From: CBDANZ01 sp965197865
GTDB lineage: Bacteria; Acidobacteriota; Vicinamibacteria; Vicinamibacterales; CAVVIG01
Direction of reading: 5' to 3'
Length of the DNA: 64,000 nucleotides
Assembly (NCBI GenBank): GCA_965197865.1
Contig: CBDANZ010000005.1
Coordinates: 496,001 to 560,000, forward strand
The position numbers and the translations under genes were made by a program. Below the pieces are notes generated by a model that was given only the letters and a program-made list of their open reading frames with translations, had not been told where the DNA came from and did not search any database. Below, piece by piece: positions 52,181-62,372 of this stretch. Positions within the stretch are counted from its first letter, which is position 1. Every line of letters starts with the position of its first letter.

Positions 52181-52956
52181 AAACACTCTCTCCGCTGCCG
52201 ACGAGCGTGCTGGTGGTTGTAGCCGTTGTGCTGCGGTCGCAGGATGGCTTGGACCTGCCCGATCCAGACTCCTTTTTCGCCGCAACGCGCGCGAACCTAG
52301 AGTATAGCAATCGTGTGCAGGACGAATATGCGTACAAGGAGCGCCTGACAGAGCTGCATACGAACCCATTCGGGCGGATTGGGACCGGTGAAGATTTACT
52401 TTACGAGGTGATTCCGCTGGCCGAGGACCATGGCTACACGCGGAGGCTGCTCGAGCGCGGCGGGAAGGTCGTCGAGGACGCGGAGATCGAGCGGGTGGAG
52501 CGGCGCCCCCCCCAGGAGTCTCGGCGGCGTTCATCGATGGAAGACGTGTTGTCGGTGTTCGACTTCGAGCTGGCCCGGCGGGAGATCTTCGACGGCCGTT
52601 CCACCGTCGTGGTCACGTTCACGCCGAGGCAGGGCGCAGGGGCGACCACCCGACAGGGGCGGCTGGCGAGGGCGTTTGGCGGAGAGGTGTGGATCGATGA
52701 AGAAGCGAGAGAGGTACGGCACATCGAAGCGACGAGCGTCGAGACGATTTCGTACGGCTGGGGCGTGCTGGCTCGGCTGGGCAAGGGTACCGTGGCGACG
52801 CTCGAGCGGCAGCCGGTCGGAGGTGGCGTGTGGATGGTGACATCGGTACGACTGACGGGTAGCGGCCGCGCGTTGTTCTGGCTCCGGCCGCTGGCCGTCG
52901 ACTACGAGATCGAGTGGTTCGAGTATCGCCGGCTGGCCAATACTCCAGCGAGATAG
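52177..52956 (+). CDS. Hypothetical exported protein
   Basis: The 259-residue product has a weak hydrophobic N-terminus (LPTSVLVVVAVVLRSQDGLD). The mature part has helix then beta-rich blocks: ANLEYSNRVQDEYAYKERLT, VLSVFDFELARREIFDGRST, VVVTFTPRQGAGATT and FGGEVWIDEEAREVRHIEAT, ending WFEYRRLAN. The order of a short helical part and a lipoprotein-carrier-like beta sheet recalls LolA/LolB-fold proteins known from acidobacteria, but I cannot assign a family. The start overlaps the SNase fragment by 4 bp. Confidence 0.65.
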   Translation: MKTLSPLPTSVLVVVAVVLRSQDGLDLPDPDSFFAATRANLEYSNRVQDEYAYKERLTELHTNPFGRIGTGEDLLYEVIPLAEDHGYTRRLLERGGKVVEDAEIERVERRPPQESRRRSSMEDVLSVFDFELARREIFDGRSTVVVTFTPRQGAGATTRQGRLARAFGGEVWIDEEAREVRHIEATSVETISYGWGVLARLGKGTVATLERQPVGGGVWMVTSVRLTGSGRALFWLRPLAVDYEIEWFEYRRLANTPAR

Positions 52957-53033
52957 AGGACCAGACCGCGGTACAGGGGAACTGCAGCCGGATGCCGTCG
53001 CGAGCGACATCGGACGACCCGTCCAGCGGGACC

Positions 53034-54026
53034 TTAGGTGGCCAGTAGCCGCTCGACCTGTGCCGACAGCTCCTCGTACATCAGATTGCCGGGGTTGTAG
53101 AGCTGCACGATCCCTTCGCGGTCGATGATGACCAGCGTCGGCGTCGTGCTGACGCCGAAGTCCAGGAAGTTCTGCTGGCTCACCGGTACGCTCATCCAGG
53201 ACGGGACAGGATACCGCTCTTGGTAGGCGCCTCGCAGATACTCGAGCTCCTGTTCCGGCGTCGCGTCCTGGCCGCGGGCCATGTAGCCATAGAGCTGGGT
53301 CGGGCCAAGGATCGCGAGTCCTTGCTCGCCGTAGTTCTCGTGCAACTGCTCGAGGATTGGCAGCTGCTGCTTACAGTCCCCACACCAGTGGGCCCAGAAA
53401 AACGCCACGACGACCTTACCCTTCAGGCTGTCGGCTGACGGTAGCGGCGCACCGAGGTAGTGTTCAACATCGAGCACTGGAAACGGCTGGCCTTCCAGAC
53501 TCAGGAGGAGGACATTCTTCTGCATCCGGGTCTCGATCGAGGTGTTTTTGTAGCGCTCGCGCTGCGTCTGAAGGAACTCGACCGCGCCCGTGCGATCGCC
53601 CGTGGCATCCTGCACGCGGCCCAAGACCTCGATGCCGGCGCCCAGTGCGGTCGGGAGCTGACCTTCCGCGTCCAGTTCCCGTTCGTCGAGCAAGGCGAGG
53701 CTGCCGTCGTACGCCTCGTGCGCATAGCGGTCGGCCACATCCCAGCGCTCGGCGAAGCTGGCGCCACGACCGAGCCAGGAAGCAGCGACCAGCCACCCGG
53801 CCGACGACACATTCTGGTGCGGGCGCTGCTGTTCGATGAGCTCCTGCGCCGCGTCAACCTCTTCGGCCCAGGCCATGTCGCGCATCTGGCCGACGAGCTC
53901 AGAGACCTCGATTGCCGAGCCTTGCCCCGTGGCTACGACCCCGGTCTCCCCCGGAGCGGACCCGCAGGCGAGGTTCAAGACTGCTACGAACGCACACGCG
54001 AAACCCGCGACTCTCTTTACCACCAT
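53034..54026 (-). CDS. Thioredoxin-like (TlpA/ResA-type) lipoprotein
   Basis: The 330-residue protein has a lipoprotein signal (CAFVAVLNLACGSAPG) and a helical N-terminal domain rich in Glu/Ala (EEVDAAQELIEQQRPHQN, GDRTGAVEFLQTQRERYKN) like a TPR hairpin pair. From about residue 195 there is a TlpA-type domain with KGKVVVAFFWAHWCGDCKQQ (redox pair WCGDC), the cis-Pro segment FGVSTTPTLVIIDREGIVQL and a final helix. It probably reduces or oxidises periplasmic thiols. It is intact and transcribed leftward away from an IS remnant. Confidence 0.88.
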   Translation of the reverse strand: MVVKRVAGFACAFVAVLNLACGSAPGETGVVATGQGSAIEVSELVGQMRDMAWAEEVDAAQELIEQQRPHQNVSSAGWLVAASWLGRGASFAERWDVADRYAHEAYDGSLALLDERELDAEGQLPTALGAGIEVLGRVQDATGDRTGAVEFLQTQRERYKNTSIETRMQKNVLLLSLEGQPFPVLDVEHYLGAPLPSADSLKGKVVVAFFWAHWCGDCKQQLPILEQLHENYGEQGLAILGPTQLYGYMARGQDATPEQELEYLRGAYQERYPVPSWMSVPVSQQNFLDFGVSTTPTLVIIDREGIVQLYNPGNLMYEELSAQVERLLAT

Positions 54027-54239
54027 GTGGGGGCCTCCATCTCGTCGATTACCGATGCGCTCATGAATTATAATTGTACTCTGCGGTTAGTGTGTCCAGG
54101 CTAGCAATTAGGCCGCCGGCCGTCGCCGCCGACTCACCAGCGTGAGGTTCTGTCCGTCGCCCCGTATGAGATCCTGACCCGCATGGCGCCCCGTCCTTTC
54201 GCCGTGTTCCGTGCCGTGATTTCGCCTGACCTGCGATGT

Positions 54240-54530
54240 CGTCACGCTGCTGCGATTGGGCCTGCATTCGCGGGCCGCGGAGAACCTCTTCTCGCGCTCG
54301 AGGAGCGCCACCCGCGCCAGACGACCCGCGAATTTGTCAAGCACTACCACAGCGAGTGGAATCACCGGGCCTTGGGAACGAGTTGATCGATGGCACACTC
54401 ATGGGGGAATGTGTCGGCCGAATTCGCCGGCGTCAGTATCTTGGCAGGCTCTTCGATTACCACGCTCGCGCGGCGTGATGACGCGTGATCGTCGATTCAA
54501 TGGCTCGGCTCACTGATGGGACATTAGGCC
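54240..54530 (+). pseudogene. Integrase-core transposase, C-terminal remnant and IS end
   Basis: In two frames the sequence gives REFVKHYHSEWNHRALG, then ELIDGTLMGECVGRIRRRQY and LGRLFDYHARAA with a stop. This is the usual end of rve-type transposases (HYHxERNHQGL...RRRxRLGGLL). The following CGGCTCACTGATGGGACATTAGG (54505-54527) resembles 26767-26789, so it is probably the terminal part of the same IS family. Confidence 0.5.
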
Positions 54531-54684
54531 GTTGGGCCGAGTTATGGGACATTGCGCGCGTGCCTTTCGTGATGATAACCGTGTGCTCGTTGTGCGCGGT
54601 GAGGCACCCGCTGCGCGTGCGTACCGCCCAGACATCGTCGTCTGGGACGATTGTGTTCTTGCGTTTCCACGTCGGCAGCCAGCC

Positions 54685-54870
54685 CTACTCCGAGCCGTCC
54701 GCACGTCCGACGTCAACGATGCGGTCATCGTCTCGACCTGACACCCGGACTCGCCAGGGACTGCAGCAGATTTCGCAGTCCTGGACGAAGTTGCCCCTGA
54801 CATCGGGCTCGACGTAGATTTCAATCTGCTCGCCGCAATATGGACAGGTCACCAGAAAGATATCAGCCAC
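54685..54870 (-). CDS. CPXCG-motif cysteine-rich small protein
   Basis: The 61-residue protein (MADIFLVTCPYCGEQIEIYV) has two metal-binding pairs, CPYCG and CEICC, with a conserved SPWRVRV segment between them and an acidic tail. This is the CPXCG-motif family, presumed to bind zinc; function unknown. The gene is complete. Confidence 0.85.
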   Translation of the reverse strand: MADIFLVTCPYCGEQIEIYVEPDVRGNFVQDCEICCSPWRVRVSGRDDDRIVDVGRADGSE

Positions 54871-55099
54871 GCGGACGCGATTCTAGTTCAGACAAGGAGC
54901 AGGTGTGTCTAGTGAAAAGTCCATCGGCCCGTTGTGAACCACACACAGGGCGCAAACGCCATAGAGTAAATGCAGCGGGGGACGTCAAGGACCTCGCGAA
55001 GGCAAGCACAAACTCGCCCTGCAGCTCGGAGACGACCTACACAACACGATGCCAGGCACCTGCACTATGATTACGGTGAACGTCAGGCCGTAGAAGCTC

Positions 55100-55540
55100 T
55101 TGATATCGCGATCCCTCGACACACGCTCGCGCAGCCGCCGCGTTGATCAAGGTGCCGTCGTGCTTTTCGACGGGACCTGCGCATTCTGCGAGGGTGCCGT
55201 ACGATTCATCGCGACGCGTGACCCGCAGGGGTATTTTCGATTTGGTGCGTCCCAGACCGACAAGGCTACGGCGCTCCTGGCCTTGTATGGGATGACTCGC
55301 CAGACAGCGCGCAGCCTGATTCTGATCGAGCACGGCCAGATTTATCTGTCGTCGACGGCCTCGCTGAGAATCGCGCGGCGACTATGCTGGCCCTGGTCCC
55401 TGCTGAGCGGTCTCCTCATCATCCCTCGCCCGCTTCGCGATCTTGTGTACCGTCTCGTCGCCGCGATTCGCCATCAAGTCGCAGGTCGGTCGAATGCGTG
55501 CGAGATTCCGCCGCCGGAGATTCGCGCGCGGCTGATTTAG
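55100..55540 (+). CDS. DCC-family thiol-disulfide oxidoreductase (DUF393)
   Basis: The core carries the DxxCxxC motif as VVLFDGTCAFCEGAVRFIAT, then FRFGASQTDKATALLALYGM, SLILIEHGQIYLSSTASLRI and a hydrophobic LLSGLLIIPRPLRDLVYRLV. The family has a thioredoxin-like fold and is thought to act on disulfides. About 18 residues before the core are not conserved, so the true start may be inside the annotated frame (TTG at 55100 is weak). Confidence 0.82.
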   Translation: MISRSLDTRSRSRRVDQGAVVLFDGTCAFCEGAVRFIATRDPQGYFRFGASQTDKATALLALYGMTRQTARSLILIEHGQIYLSSTASLRIARRLCWPWSLLSGLLIIPRPLRDLVYRLVAAIRHQVAGRSNACEIPPPEIRARLI

Positions 55541-55660
55541 TCGGCCGGGCCGCCAGAGACTCGGGAATCAGGAGATGCGGATCTTCTTCAATCCGCATTT
55601 ACGTGATCGAATCAAGTCGCGGTCGTTAGGTCGGACCAATTCGCGGACGAGCGATCTCAG

Positions 55661-56095
55661 TCAGAACATCCCGAGTTGCAGTTTCGCGGCGTCCGACATC
55701 CGGTCTTTGTCCCAAGGCGGGTCCCAGACGATGTCCACGTGCGCGTCGGTGATACTGGGCAGTTGCTTCAGCTTGTTGACGACCTCGACGGGCAGGCTCT
55801 GGGCGGCGGGGCAGCCAGGCGCGGTCAACGTCATACGAACGCCGACCACGAGGTCGGCGTCAACGGCAATCTCGTAGATGAGGCCGAGCTCGTAGATGTT
55901 GACGGGGATCTCGGGGTCAAAGATCGTCGAGAGCACCTCGACGATCTGCGGTTGCATCACGAGAGTCTTGACGGGGTCACGACGCTCGAAGATTGCACCG
56001 GCTGTCGCGCCTGCCTTCGAAGCCACTCGCGCCGCCTTGTCGGCCCGCGCCGCGTCTTCGTCGGTGAGTTTGATGACGTTGTCCGCCATGGCCAT
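55661..56095 (-). CDS. sufT: SufT-like Fe-S carrier maturation factor (DUF59/MIP18)
   Basis: The 144-residue protein has a variable N-terminus, then the DUF59 domain: IVEVLSTIFDPEIPVNIYEL, GLIYEIAV, MTLTAPGCPAAQSLPVEVVN (conserved Cys) and VDIVWDPPWDKDRMSDAAKL. SufT assists maturation of Fe-S proteins under high demand. It is the last gene of the suf operon, 9 bp after sufU. Confidence 0.92.
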   Translation of the reverse strand: MAMADNVIKLTDEDAARADKAARVASKAGATAGAIFERRDPVKTLVMQPQIVEVLSTIFDPEIPVNIYELGLIYEIAVDADLVVGVRMTLTAPGCPAAQSLPVEVVNKLKQLPSITDAHVDIVWDPPWDKDRMSDAAKLQLGMF

Positions 56096-56104
56096 CAGTC
56101 GCGC

Positions 56105-56563
56105 CTACTCCGCTTCTGTCGACACGACTTCGTCCCTCGCGTCGACCGCAGAGCGAAGGGTGTGCCAGGCGAGGCTCGCGCATTTCACGCGCGAAGGATA
56201 ACTGCGGACGCCCTCAAACACGGCCAGCTTGCCCAGCCGTTCTGGAGCGGCGAGCGGGTCGGAGTTCCCGGTCACCATCTGGTGGAATCCGTTGAACATG
56301 TCGCGGGCCTCGCTCAGTGTCTTACCCTTGACGCTGTCGGTCATCATCGAAGCCGACGCGTTCGAGATCGCACATCCCGAGCCCTGGAAGCTGGCGTCCT
56401 TGATCACGTCGTCCTCGACCTCGAGGTAGAGCGACAGCTGATCGCCGCAAAGAGGGTTGTAGCCCTCGGCATGACGGTTGGCGCCTTCAATCGCGCGGAA
56501 GTTGCGCGGCCGGCGGTTGTGGTCGAGGATCAGCTCTTGATAGAGTTCTCGAAGATCGGACAC
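56105..56563 (-). CDS. sufU: SufU sulfur-transfer protein
   Basis: The 152-residue protein begins MSDLRELYQELILDHNRRPR and holds the three zinc cysteines and Asp of SufU in YNPLCGDQLSLYLE, FQGSGCAISNASASMMTDSV and RVKCASLAWHTL. SufU accepts sulfur from SufS and passes it to SufBCD. Its place directly after sufS fits the Gram-positive-like SUF arrangement. Confidence 0.94.
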   Translation of the reverse strand: MSDLRELYQELILDHNRRPRNFRAIEGANRHAEGYNPLCGDQLSLYLEVEDDVIKDASFQGSGCAISNASASMMTDSVKGKTLSEARDMFNGFHQMVTGNSDPLAAPERLGKLAVFEGVRSYPSRVKCASLAWHTLRSAVDARDEVVSTEAE

Positions 56564-56649
56564 TCGGCAACCTTTCCACTATTCCCAGGAGCATGGCGTC
56601 GGCTTCTCGTCTTGAACACCCACCCGTCATCGAGCCGGCCCCGGGTTCG

Positions 56650-57909
56650 TTACGTAAAGAGTTCGCGCACCTTGTGGAGCGCCGCGACGAGGGCGTCGAT
56701 CTCCCCGTGGGTGTTGTAGAGTGCCACCGACGCGCGTGCGGTGGCGGGAACGCCCAGCCGCTGCATCAAGGGCTGGGTGCAATGGTGCCCGGTGCGGATT
56801 GCGACGCCATCCCGATCGACGAGCGTGCCGATGTCGTGCGGATGTACCCCGTCGATCACGAACGAGAGCACGCCGGCCTTCTCGGGGGCCGTTCCGAGGA
56901 GCCTCAGCCCCGGCACCTCCAACAGCGCTGCCGTACCGTACGTCAGGAGCTCGCGTTCGTGAGCCGTAATCCGATCCATCCCGATCGTGGCAAGGTAGTC
57001 TACCGCCGCCGCCAACCCGATCGCCCCCGCGATGTTCGGTGTTCCCGCCTCGAACTTGTACGGCAACACGTTGTAGGTGGTCTTCTCGAACGTGACCGAG
57101 CTGATCATGTCGCCGCCACCTTGATACGGCGGCATCTCCTCGAGCAGGCGCTCCTTGCCGTACAGCACACCAATCCCGGTCGGTCCGTACAGCTTGTGGC
57201 CGGTGAACACATAGAAGTCGGCGTCGAGGGCCTGGACATCCACCGTCATGTGATGGACCGCCTGGGATCCATCAACGAGCACCGGCACGCCGTGCCGGTG
57301 TGCCGCCGTAATCATTTGCCGGACGGGGTTGATCGTCCCGAGCGCATTCGACAGGTGGACGATCGAGGCCAGCCGCGTGCGGGGCCCGAGCAGGCGCTCG
57401 TACTCGTCGAGCTGCAGCGCTCCTTCGTCCGTGATCGGGATCACCCTCAGCGACGCGCCCTTTTCCTGGCACACCATCTGCCACGGGACGATGTTGGAGT
57501 GGTGCTCCATTGCGGAGAGCACCACCTCGTCGCCAGGACCGAGACGTGTCCGGCCGAACGTCTGGGCCACCAGATTGATGCCTTCAGTGGCGTTGCGCGT
57601 GAAGACGAGTTCGTGCGGCGCGGCCGCATTGATGAAGCGCTGCAGTGTAGCGCGGGCGTCTTCGAACGCCTGCGTGGCTCGCTCGCTGAGGAGGTGGACG
57701 CCACGGTGGACGTTCGCATTGTCGTGGCTGTAGTAAGCGCTCACCGCGTCGAGTACGGCACGAGGCTTCTGCGTCGTCGCGGCGTTGTCCAGGTAGACGA
57801 GCGGCGGCTTGCCGTGCACCCTCTGCCGAAGAATGGGAAAGTCCTCGCGGACCCGGCGCACGTCGAACTCGACCTGGGACGGCGCGCCGATGCTGGTGAT
57901 GCTGGTCAT
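56650..57909 (-). CDS. sufS: SufS cysteine desulfurase
   Basis: From ATG 57909 the product is 419 residues. It shows the PLP-lysine loop VFTGHKLYGPTGIGVLYG, the PLP-stacking His in SAMEHHSNIVPWQ, the start LVYLDNAATTQKPRAV, and the catalytic cysteine in GVAIRTGHHCTQPLM. It takes sulfur from cysteine and gives it to SufU. A longer start at 57972 would overlap sufD and is less likely. Confidence 0.95.
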   Translation of the reverse strand: MTSITSIGAPSQVEFDVRRVREDFPILRQRVHGKPPLVYLDNAATTQKPRAVLDAVSAYYSHDNANVHRGVHLLSERATQAFEDARATLQRFINAAAPHELVFTRNATEGINLVAQTFGRTRLGPGDEVVLSAMEHHSNIVPWQMVCQEKGASLRVIPITDEGALQLDEYERLLGPRTRLASIVHLSNALGTINPVRQMITAAHRHGVPVLVDGSQAVHHMTVDVQALDADFYVFTGHKLYGPTGIGVLYGKERLLEEMPPYQGGGDMISSVTFEKTTYNVLPYKFEAGTPNIAGAIGLAAAVDYLATIGMDRITAHERELLTYGTAALLEVPGLRLLGTAPEKAGVLSFVIDGVHPHDIGTLVDRDGVAIRTGHHCTQPLMQRLGVPATARASVALYNTHGEIDALVAALHKVRELFT

Positions 57910-57928
57910 AGCGGGTGCGTCGCGGCCT

Positions 57929-59260
57929 TCACACCCCGCCCGCGGGCAACTCGGAGAGCAGGCGCGCTTCAAGCGATCGACGGAGCGTCTCGATCCGGAT
58001 CCCGTTGAGCACGTCGCCCGCGAACGCGTGGATCAGCATGGCGTGAGCCTGTGGCAGGTCGAGGCCGCGGGCGCGCAGATAAAAGATGGCGTCCTCGTCG
58101 AGCTGACCCACCGCCGCGCCGTGCGTGCATTTCACATCGTTGGCGAAGATCTCGAGCTGCGGCTTCGTATTGATCTGCGCATCGTCAGAGAGCAGCAACG
58201 CCTTGTTCGTTTGCTTGGCGTCGGTCTTCTGCGCGTCGGGCCGTACGATGATCTTGCCGTTGAAGACGACGCGGGCGTGTCCGCTGAGGATCCCTTTGTA
58301 GATCTCATGACTGCCACAGTGCGGCTTGGCGTGGTCGATCGTCGTGTGATTGTCGACGAGCCGCCGGTCGTCCGCGAGATAGAGGCCGTTCAACGTACAG
58401 TCGCCGCCCTTGCCGTCGAGCACCGCGACGACGTCGTTTCGGACGAGCGCGCCGCCGAAGGCGATCGAGTGCGACGAAAAGACGGCGTCGCGCGTGCCGT
58501 GCACGTACATGCTGCCGACGTGATGGGCCCGCCGGCTCTCCTGTTGCAGCTTGTAATGGTCGACGACCGCGCCGGAACCGACCACGACCTCCGTGACCGC
58601 GTTCGTGAAGTACTCCTCTCCCGGCAGCCCGACATAGCTTTCGACGATCCGGACCTGACTGCGGTCGCCGGCCACGATCAGAACGCGCGGGTGCGACACG
58701 CTGGCGGTCTCGGGCGAAACCGACACAAAGAGCAGCAAAATGGGCCGCTCGATGATCGTGCCAGGCGGGATGCATACAAACGCGCCGTCGCGGAGAAAGG
58801 CCGTGTTCAAGGCCGCGAACGCCTGGCGATCTGGCGGGGCGAACCGGCCGAGATACGGCTCCACGGCTGTTGGGTTCGTGGCCAGGACAGACGCCAGACT
58901 GGACAGGTGCACGCCGCCCGGCACCTCGCCTCCGGACAGCTCCGGCGCGTAGGCGCCGTTCACCAGCACCAGCCGGCAGCTGCCGGGCGCGCCTGGCCAG
59001 CCCTCCACCTGATCCGCCGTGAGGCGGCTCCGACCATCGTGCGCGGGCATAAACGTCCGGTCGGCGATCGGCGCGACGCTCGTGAACTTCCATTCCTCGT
59101 CGCGCGTCGTGGGAAAGCCCGCGTCAACGAAGCGCTCGATGCCTTTTCGGCGCAGATCGCGCAGCCACACAGGCTCGGTCGCAGCACGCGTGAGGGCCAC
59201 ACGATCGAAATCGGCCAGATAGGCGTCGGTCTGCGGACGGGACCGGACGATGTGCGCCAT
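57929..59260 (-). CDS. sufD: SufD scaffold subunit
   Basis: The 443-residue protein has the helical N-terminus (RGIERFVDAGFPTTRDEEWK-like, with TTRDEEWKFTSVAPI), a right-handed beta-helix, and the end GAAVGQLDEDAIFYLRARGL, with LPQAHAMLIHAFAGDVLNGI. It pairs with SufB on the SufC ATPase dimer to build Fe-S clusters. It begins 4 bp after sufC. Confidence 0.94.
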   Translation of the reverse strand: MAHIVRSRPQTDAYLADFDRVALTRAATEPVWLRDLRRKGIERFVDAGFPTTRDEEWKFTSVAPIADRTFMPAHDGRSRLTADQVEGWPGAPGSCRLVLVNGAYAPELSGGEVPGGVHLSSLASVLATNPTAVEPYLGRFAPPDRQAFAALNTAFLRDGAFVCIPPGTIIERPILLLFVSVSPETASVSHPRVLIVAGDRSQVRIVESYVGLPGEEYFTNAVTEVVVGSGAVVDHYKLQQESRRAHHVGSMYVHGTRDAVFSSHSIAFGGALVRNDVVAVLDGKGGDCTLNGLYLADDRRLVDNHTTIDHAKPHCGSHEIYKGILSGHARVVFNGKIIVRPDAQKTDAKQTNKALLLSDDAQINTKPQLEIFANDVKCTHGAAVGQLDEDAIFYLRARGLDLPQAHAMLIHAFAGDVLNGIRIETLRRSLEARLLSELPAGGV

Positions 59261-59264
59261 GCCG

Positions 59265-60044
<780 letters not shown>

Positions 60045-60047
60045 GGC

Positions 60048-61493
60048 TTAGCCGACGCTGCCTTCCAGGGTGACGCTGAGGAGTTTCTGCGCTTCCACGG
60101 CGAACTCCATCGGCAGCTTGCGGAAGACCCCCCGGCAGAATCCGCTGACAATCAGGTTCACGGCGTCTTCGGTCGAGAGACCGCGCTGGCGGCAATAGAA
60201 GATCTGGTCCTCGTCGATTTTCGAGGTGGAGGCCTCGTGTTCCACCCTCGCCGACGTGTTCCGGATCTCCAGGTACGGGAACGTGTGGGCGCCGCACTCG
60301 TCGCCGATGAGCAGCGAGTCGCACTGCGAGTAGTTGCGCGCGCCGGTGGCGTGCTTGCCGATCTTCACCAAACCGCGGTAGGTGTTCTGACCGTGTCCCG
60401 CCGAGATGCCCTTGGAGACGATCGTGCTCTTGGTGTTCCGGCCAACGTGAATCATCTTGGTGCCGGTGTCGGCCTGCTGCCAGTTGTTGGTCGTCGCCAC
60501 GGAGTAGAACTCGCCGATCGAGTTGTCGCCCTGCAGGATGCAACCGGGGTACTTCCACGTGATGGCCGACCCGGTCTCGACCTGCGTCCAGGTGATCTTC
60601 GAGTTCACGCCGGCCGCTTTGCCGCGTTTGGTCACGAAATTGAAGATGCCGCCCTTGCCGTCCTTGTCGCCCGGATACCAGTTCTGGATCGTCGAGTACT
60701 TGATCGTCGCATTGTCGAGCGCGACGAGCTCCACGACGGCGGCGTGCAACTGGTTCTCGTCCCGCATCGGCGCCGTGCAGCCCTCGAGATAGCTCACGTG
60801 CGCGCCTGCCTCGGCAATGATGAGCGTGCGCTCGAACTGACCGGTGTTCCGGGCGTTGATGCGGAAATAGGTGGACAGTTCCATCGGACAGCGCACGCCC
60901 TTGGGGATGTAGGCGAATGACCCATCACTGAAGACCGCCGAGTTGAGCGTCGCAAAGAAGTTGTCTGAGTACGGCACGACGGTGCCGAGGTACTTCCGCA
61001 CGAGATCGGGATGCTCCTGCACCGCGTCGGAAAAGGAACAGAAGATGATTCCCTGCTCCGCTAGCTTCGTCCGGAACGTCGTCGCGACCGAGACGCTATC
61101 GAACACGGCGTCAACGGCGACGCCGGCCAGCAGCTTCTGCTCCTCGAGCGGAATCCCGAGCTTCCCGAACGTCGCGCGAATCTCCGGATCGACCTCGTCG
61201 AGGCTGTTGAGAGCCGGCTGCTTCTTGGGCGCCGAGTAGTAGATGATGTCCTGGTAGTCGATCGCCGGGTAGCGGACGTTCGGCCACGTCGGCTCGGTCA
61301 TGGTGAGCCAGGTGCGGTACGCCTTCAGGCGCCACTCGAGTAACCACGCGGGCTCTCGTTTCTTCTCGGAGATCAACCCGACGACTTCCTCATTGAGCCC
61401 TTTCGGGACGGTCTCGGCTTCGATGTCGGTGATGAAGCCGTACTGGTATTCCCGGTTGGCGAGTTCCTCGATCGTGCGTGTCGCTGTGGTCAT
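60048..61493 (-). CDS. sufB: SufB scaffold subunit
   Basis: The 481-residue protein starts with RTIEELANREYQYGFITDIE, includes YRTWLTMTEPTWPNVRYPAI and the long beta-helix with IIAEAGAHVSYLEGCTAPMR, and ends with DEDQIFYCRQRGLSTEDAVN. Length and conserved blocks are normal for SufB, the subunit on which the cluster is assembled. Its start overlaps the end of the upstream sufA by 4 bp. Confidence 0.96.
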   Translation of the reverse strand: MTTATRTIEELANREYQYGFITDIEAETVPKGLNEEVVGLISEKKREPAWLLEWRLKAYRTWLTMTEPTWPNVRYPAIDYQDIIYYSAPKKQPALNSLDEVDPEIRATFGKLGIPLEEQKLLAGVAVDAVFDSVSVATTFRTKLAEQGIIFCSFSDAVQEHPDLVRKYLGTVVPYSDNFFATLNSAVFSDGSFAYIPKGVRCPMELSTYFRINARNTGQFERTLIIAEAGAHVSYLEGCTAPMRDENQLHAAVVELVALDNATIKYSTIQNWYPGDKDGKGGIFNFVTKRGKAAGVNSKITWTQVETGSAITWKYPGCILQGDNSIGEFYSVATTNNWQQADTGTKMIHVGRNTKSTIVSKGISAGHGQNTYRGLVKIGKHATGARNYSQCDSLLIGDECGAHTFPYLEIRNTSARVEHEASTSKIDEDQIFYCRQRGLSTEDAVNLIVSGFCRGVFRKLPMEFAVEAQKLLSVTLEGSVG

Positions 61494-61870
61494 TGATGGT
61501 CCTGTTCGGCGCGCCCGTCAGGGCTGGCGAGGCGAGTGTCGTCTTCTACACTGAACGAGATGCCGCAGCCACACGTGCTCTTGGCGTGCGGGTTCTCGAG
61601 GAGAAAGGTGCGGCTGATCAGGCTCGTGTCGTAGTCGAGCACGGTGCCGTCCAGCAGCCGGAAGCTCCTGGGGTCGACGAAGATCATGGCGCCATCCGGA
61701 CCGCGAAACACGTGATCGTCTTTGCTGGGCGCCGGTTCCAAGGCAAACACGTACTCGAAGCCCGAGCAGCCGCCGGCCTTCAGCGCTATCCGCAGGCCAC
61801 CCTCCTCCATGTGCTGCCGCGCGAGCAGCTTCCGAATCTGCCGCGCGGCGTTTTCACGAATCTCAATCAC
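61490..61870 (-). CDS. sufA: SufA/ErpA-like A-type Fe-S carrier
   Basis: The 126-residue protein has the three conserved cysteines of A-type carriers: LKAGGCSGFEYVFAL and then CGCG in STCGCGISFSV. It receives clusters from SufBCD and hands them to apoproteins. It is the first gene of the operon and lies directly after the predicted operator. Confidence 0.93.
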   Translation of the reverse strand: MIEIRENAARQIRKLLARQHMEEGGLRIALKAGGCSGFEYVFALEPAPSKDDHVFRGPDGAMIFVDPRSFRLLDGTVLDYDTSLISRTFLLENPHAKSTCGCGISFSVEDDTRLASPDGRAEQDHQ

Positions 61871-61927
61871 AGTGCCTCATCATCAAAGCGCAATCCATTT
61901 TCTTAGAGCGTCTTAGCACTACGGGAT

Positions 61928-61952
61928 ATATACGACTAATTTAGTCCTTTAT
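61928..61952 (-). promoter_or_regulatory. IscR type-1-like operator at the suf promoter
   Basis: On the minus strand 61952-61928 reads ATAAAGGACTAAATTAGTC followed by GTATAT. This matches the known IscR type-1 pattern ATASYYGACTRWWWYAGTCRRSTAT at 20 of 25 positions, including the whole GACT...AGTC core. The palindrome GACTAA-A-TTAGTC lies at 61934-61946. TATATA next to it can serve as the -10 box. No Rrf2/IscR gene is in the window. Confidence 0.6.
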
Positions 61953-62186
61953 CTTAGCACCAACCGCGTGGAGACACAAGCCGGAGAGTGGAAACGGCCG
62001 TCGAGGCTAGTGCGAGCCCAGGGTCGGCGCGTTCCACGAGGGCAACAGATTTTCGACGTCGTGGAGTCGAGGATTGAGGCTTGCGCGTCGCTCGGGGCGG
62101 GTGAGGGCAGCGCTGCGTCGTGTCCGCGCGGTCCGAGTCTCGTGTCCGGTGGCTGCTGTATTGCCTCGAACGGCTTTAGGTAGGGG

Positions 62187-62372
62187 TTAGTGCCTCGGGT
62201 CGACGCCGAAGAGCGGCAACGCGATCCAGTATGTGAAGGCCGTCAACAGTACCAGCCCCGCCAGGTTCAGCCACAGGCCCGCAGTACGCATCTGCGCCAT
62301 CGTGATGTAGCCCGAACCGAAGACGATAGCATTGAGCGGCGTTGCGGCCGGAAGCATGAACGCCCAGCTGGC
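62187..62372 (-). pseudogene. DASS-type sodium/dicarboxylate symporter, C-terminal fragment
   Basis: An open frame with no start reads AFMLPAATPLNAIVFGSGYI, TMAQMRTAGLWLNLAGLVLL and TAFTYWIALPLFGVDPRH with TAA. The FMLPAATPxNAIVFGSGY signature and last membrane helix are those of divalent-anion:sodium symporters. The remaining 400 or so residues are absent; unrelated sequence begins near 62380. Confidence 0.75.
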
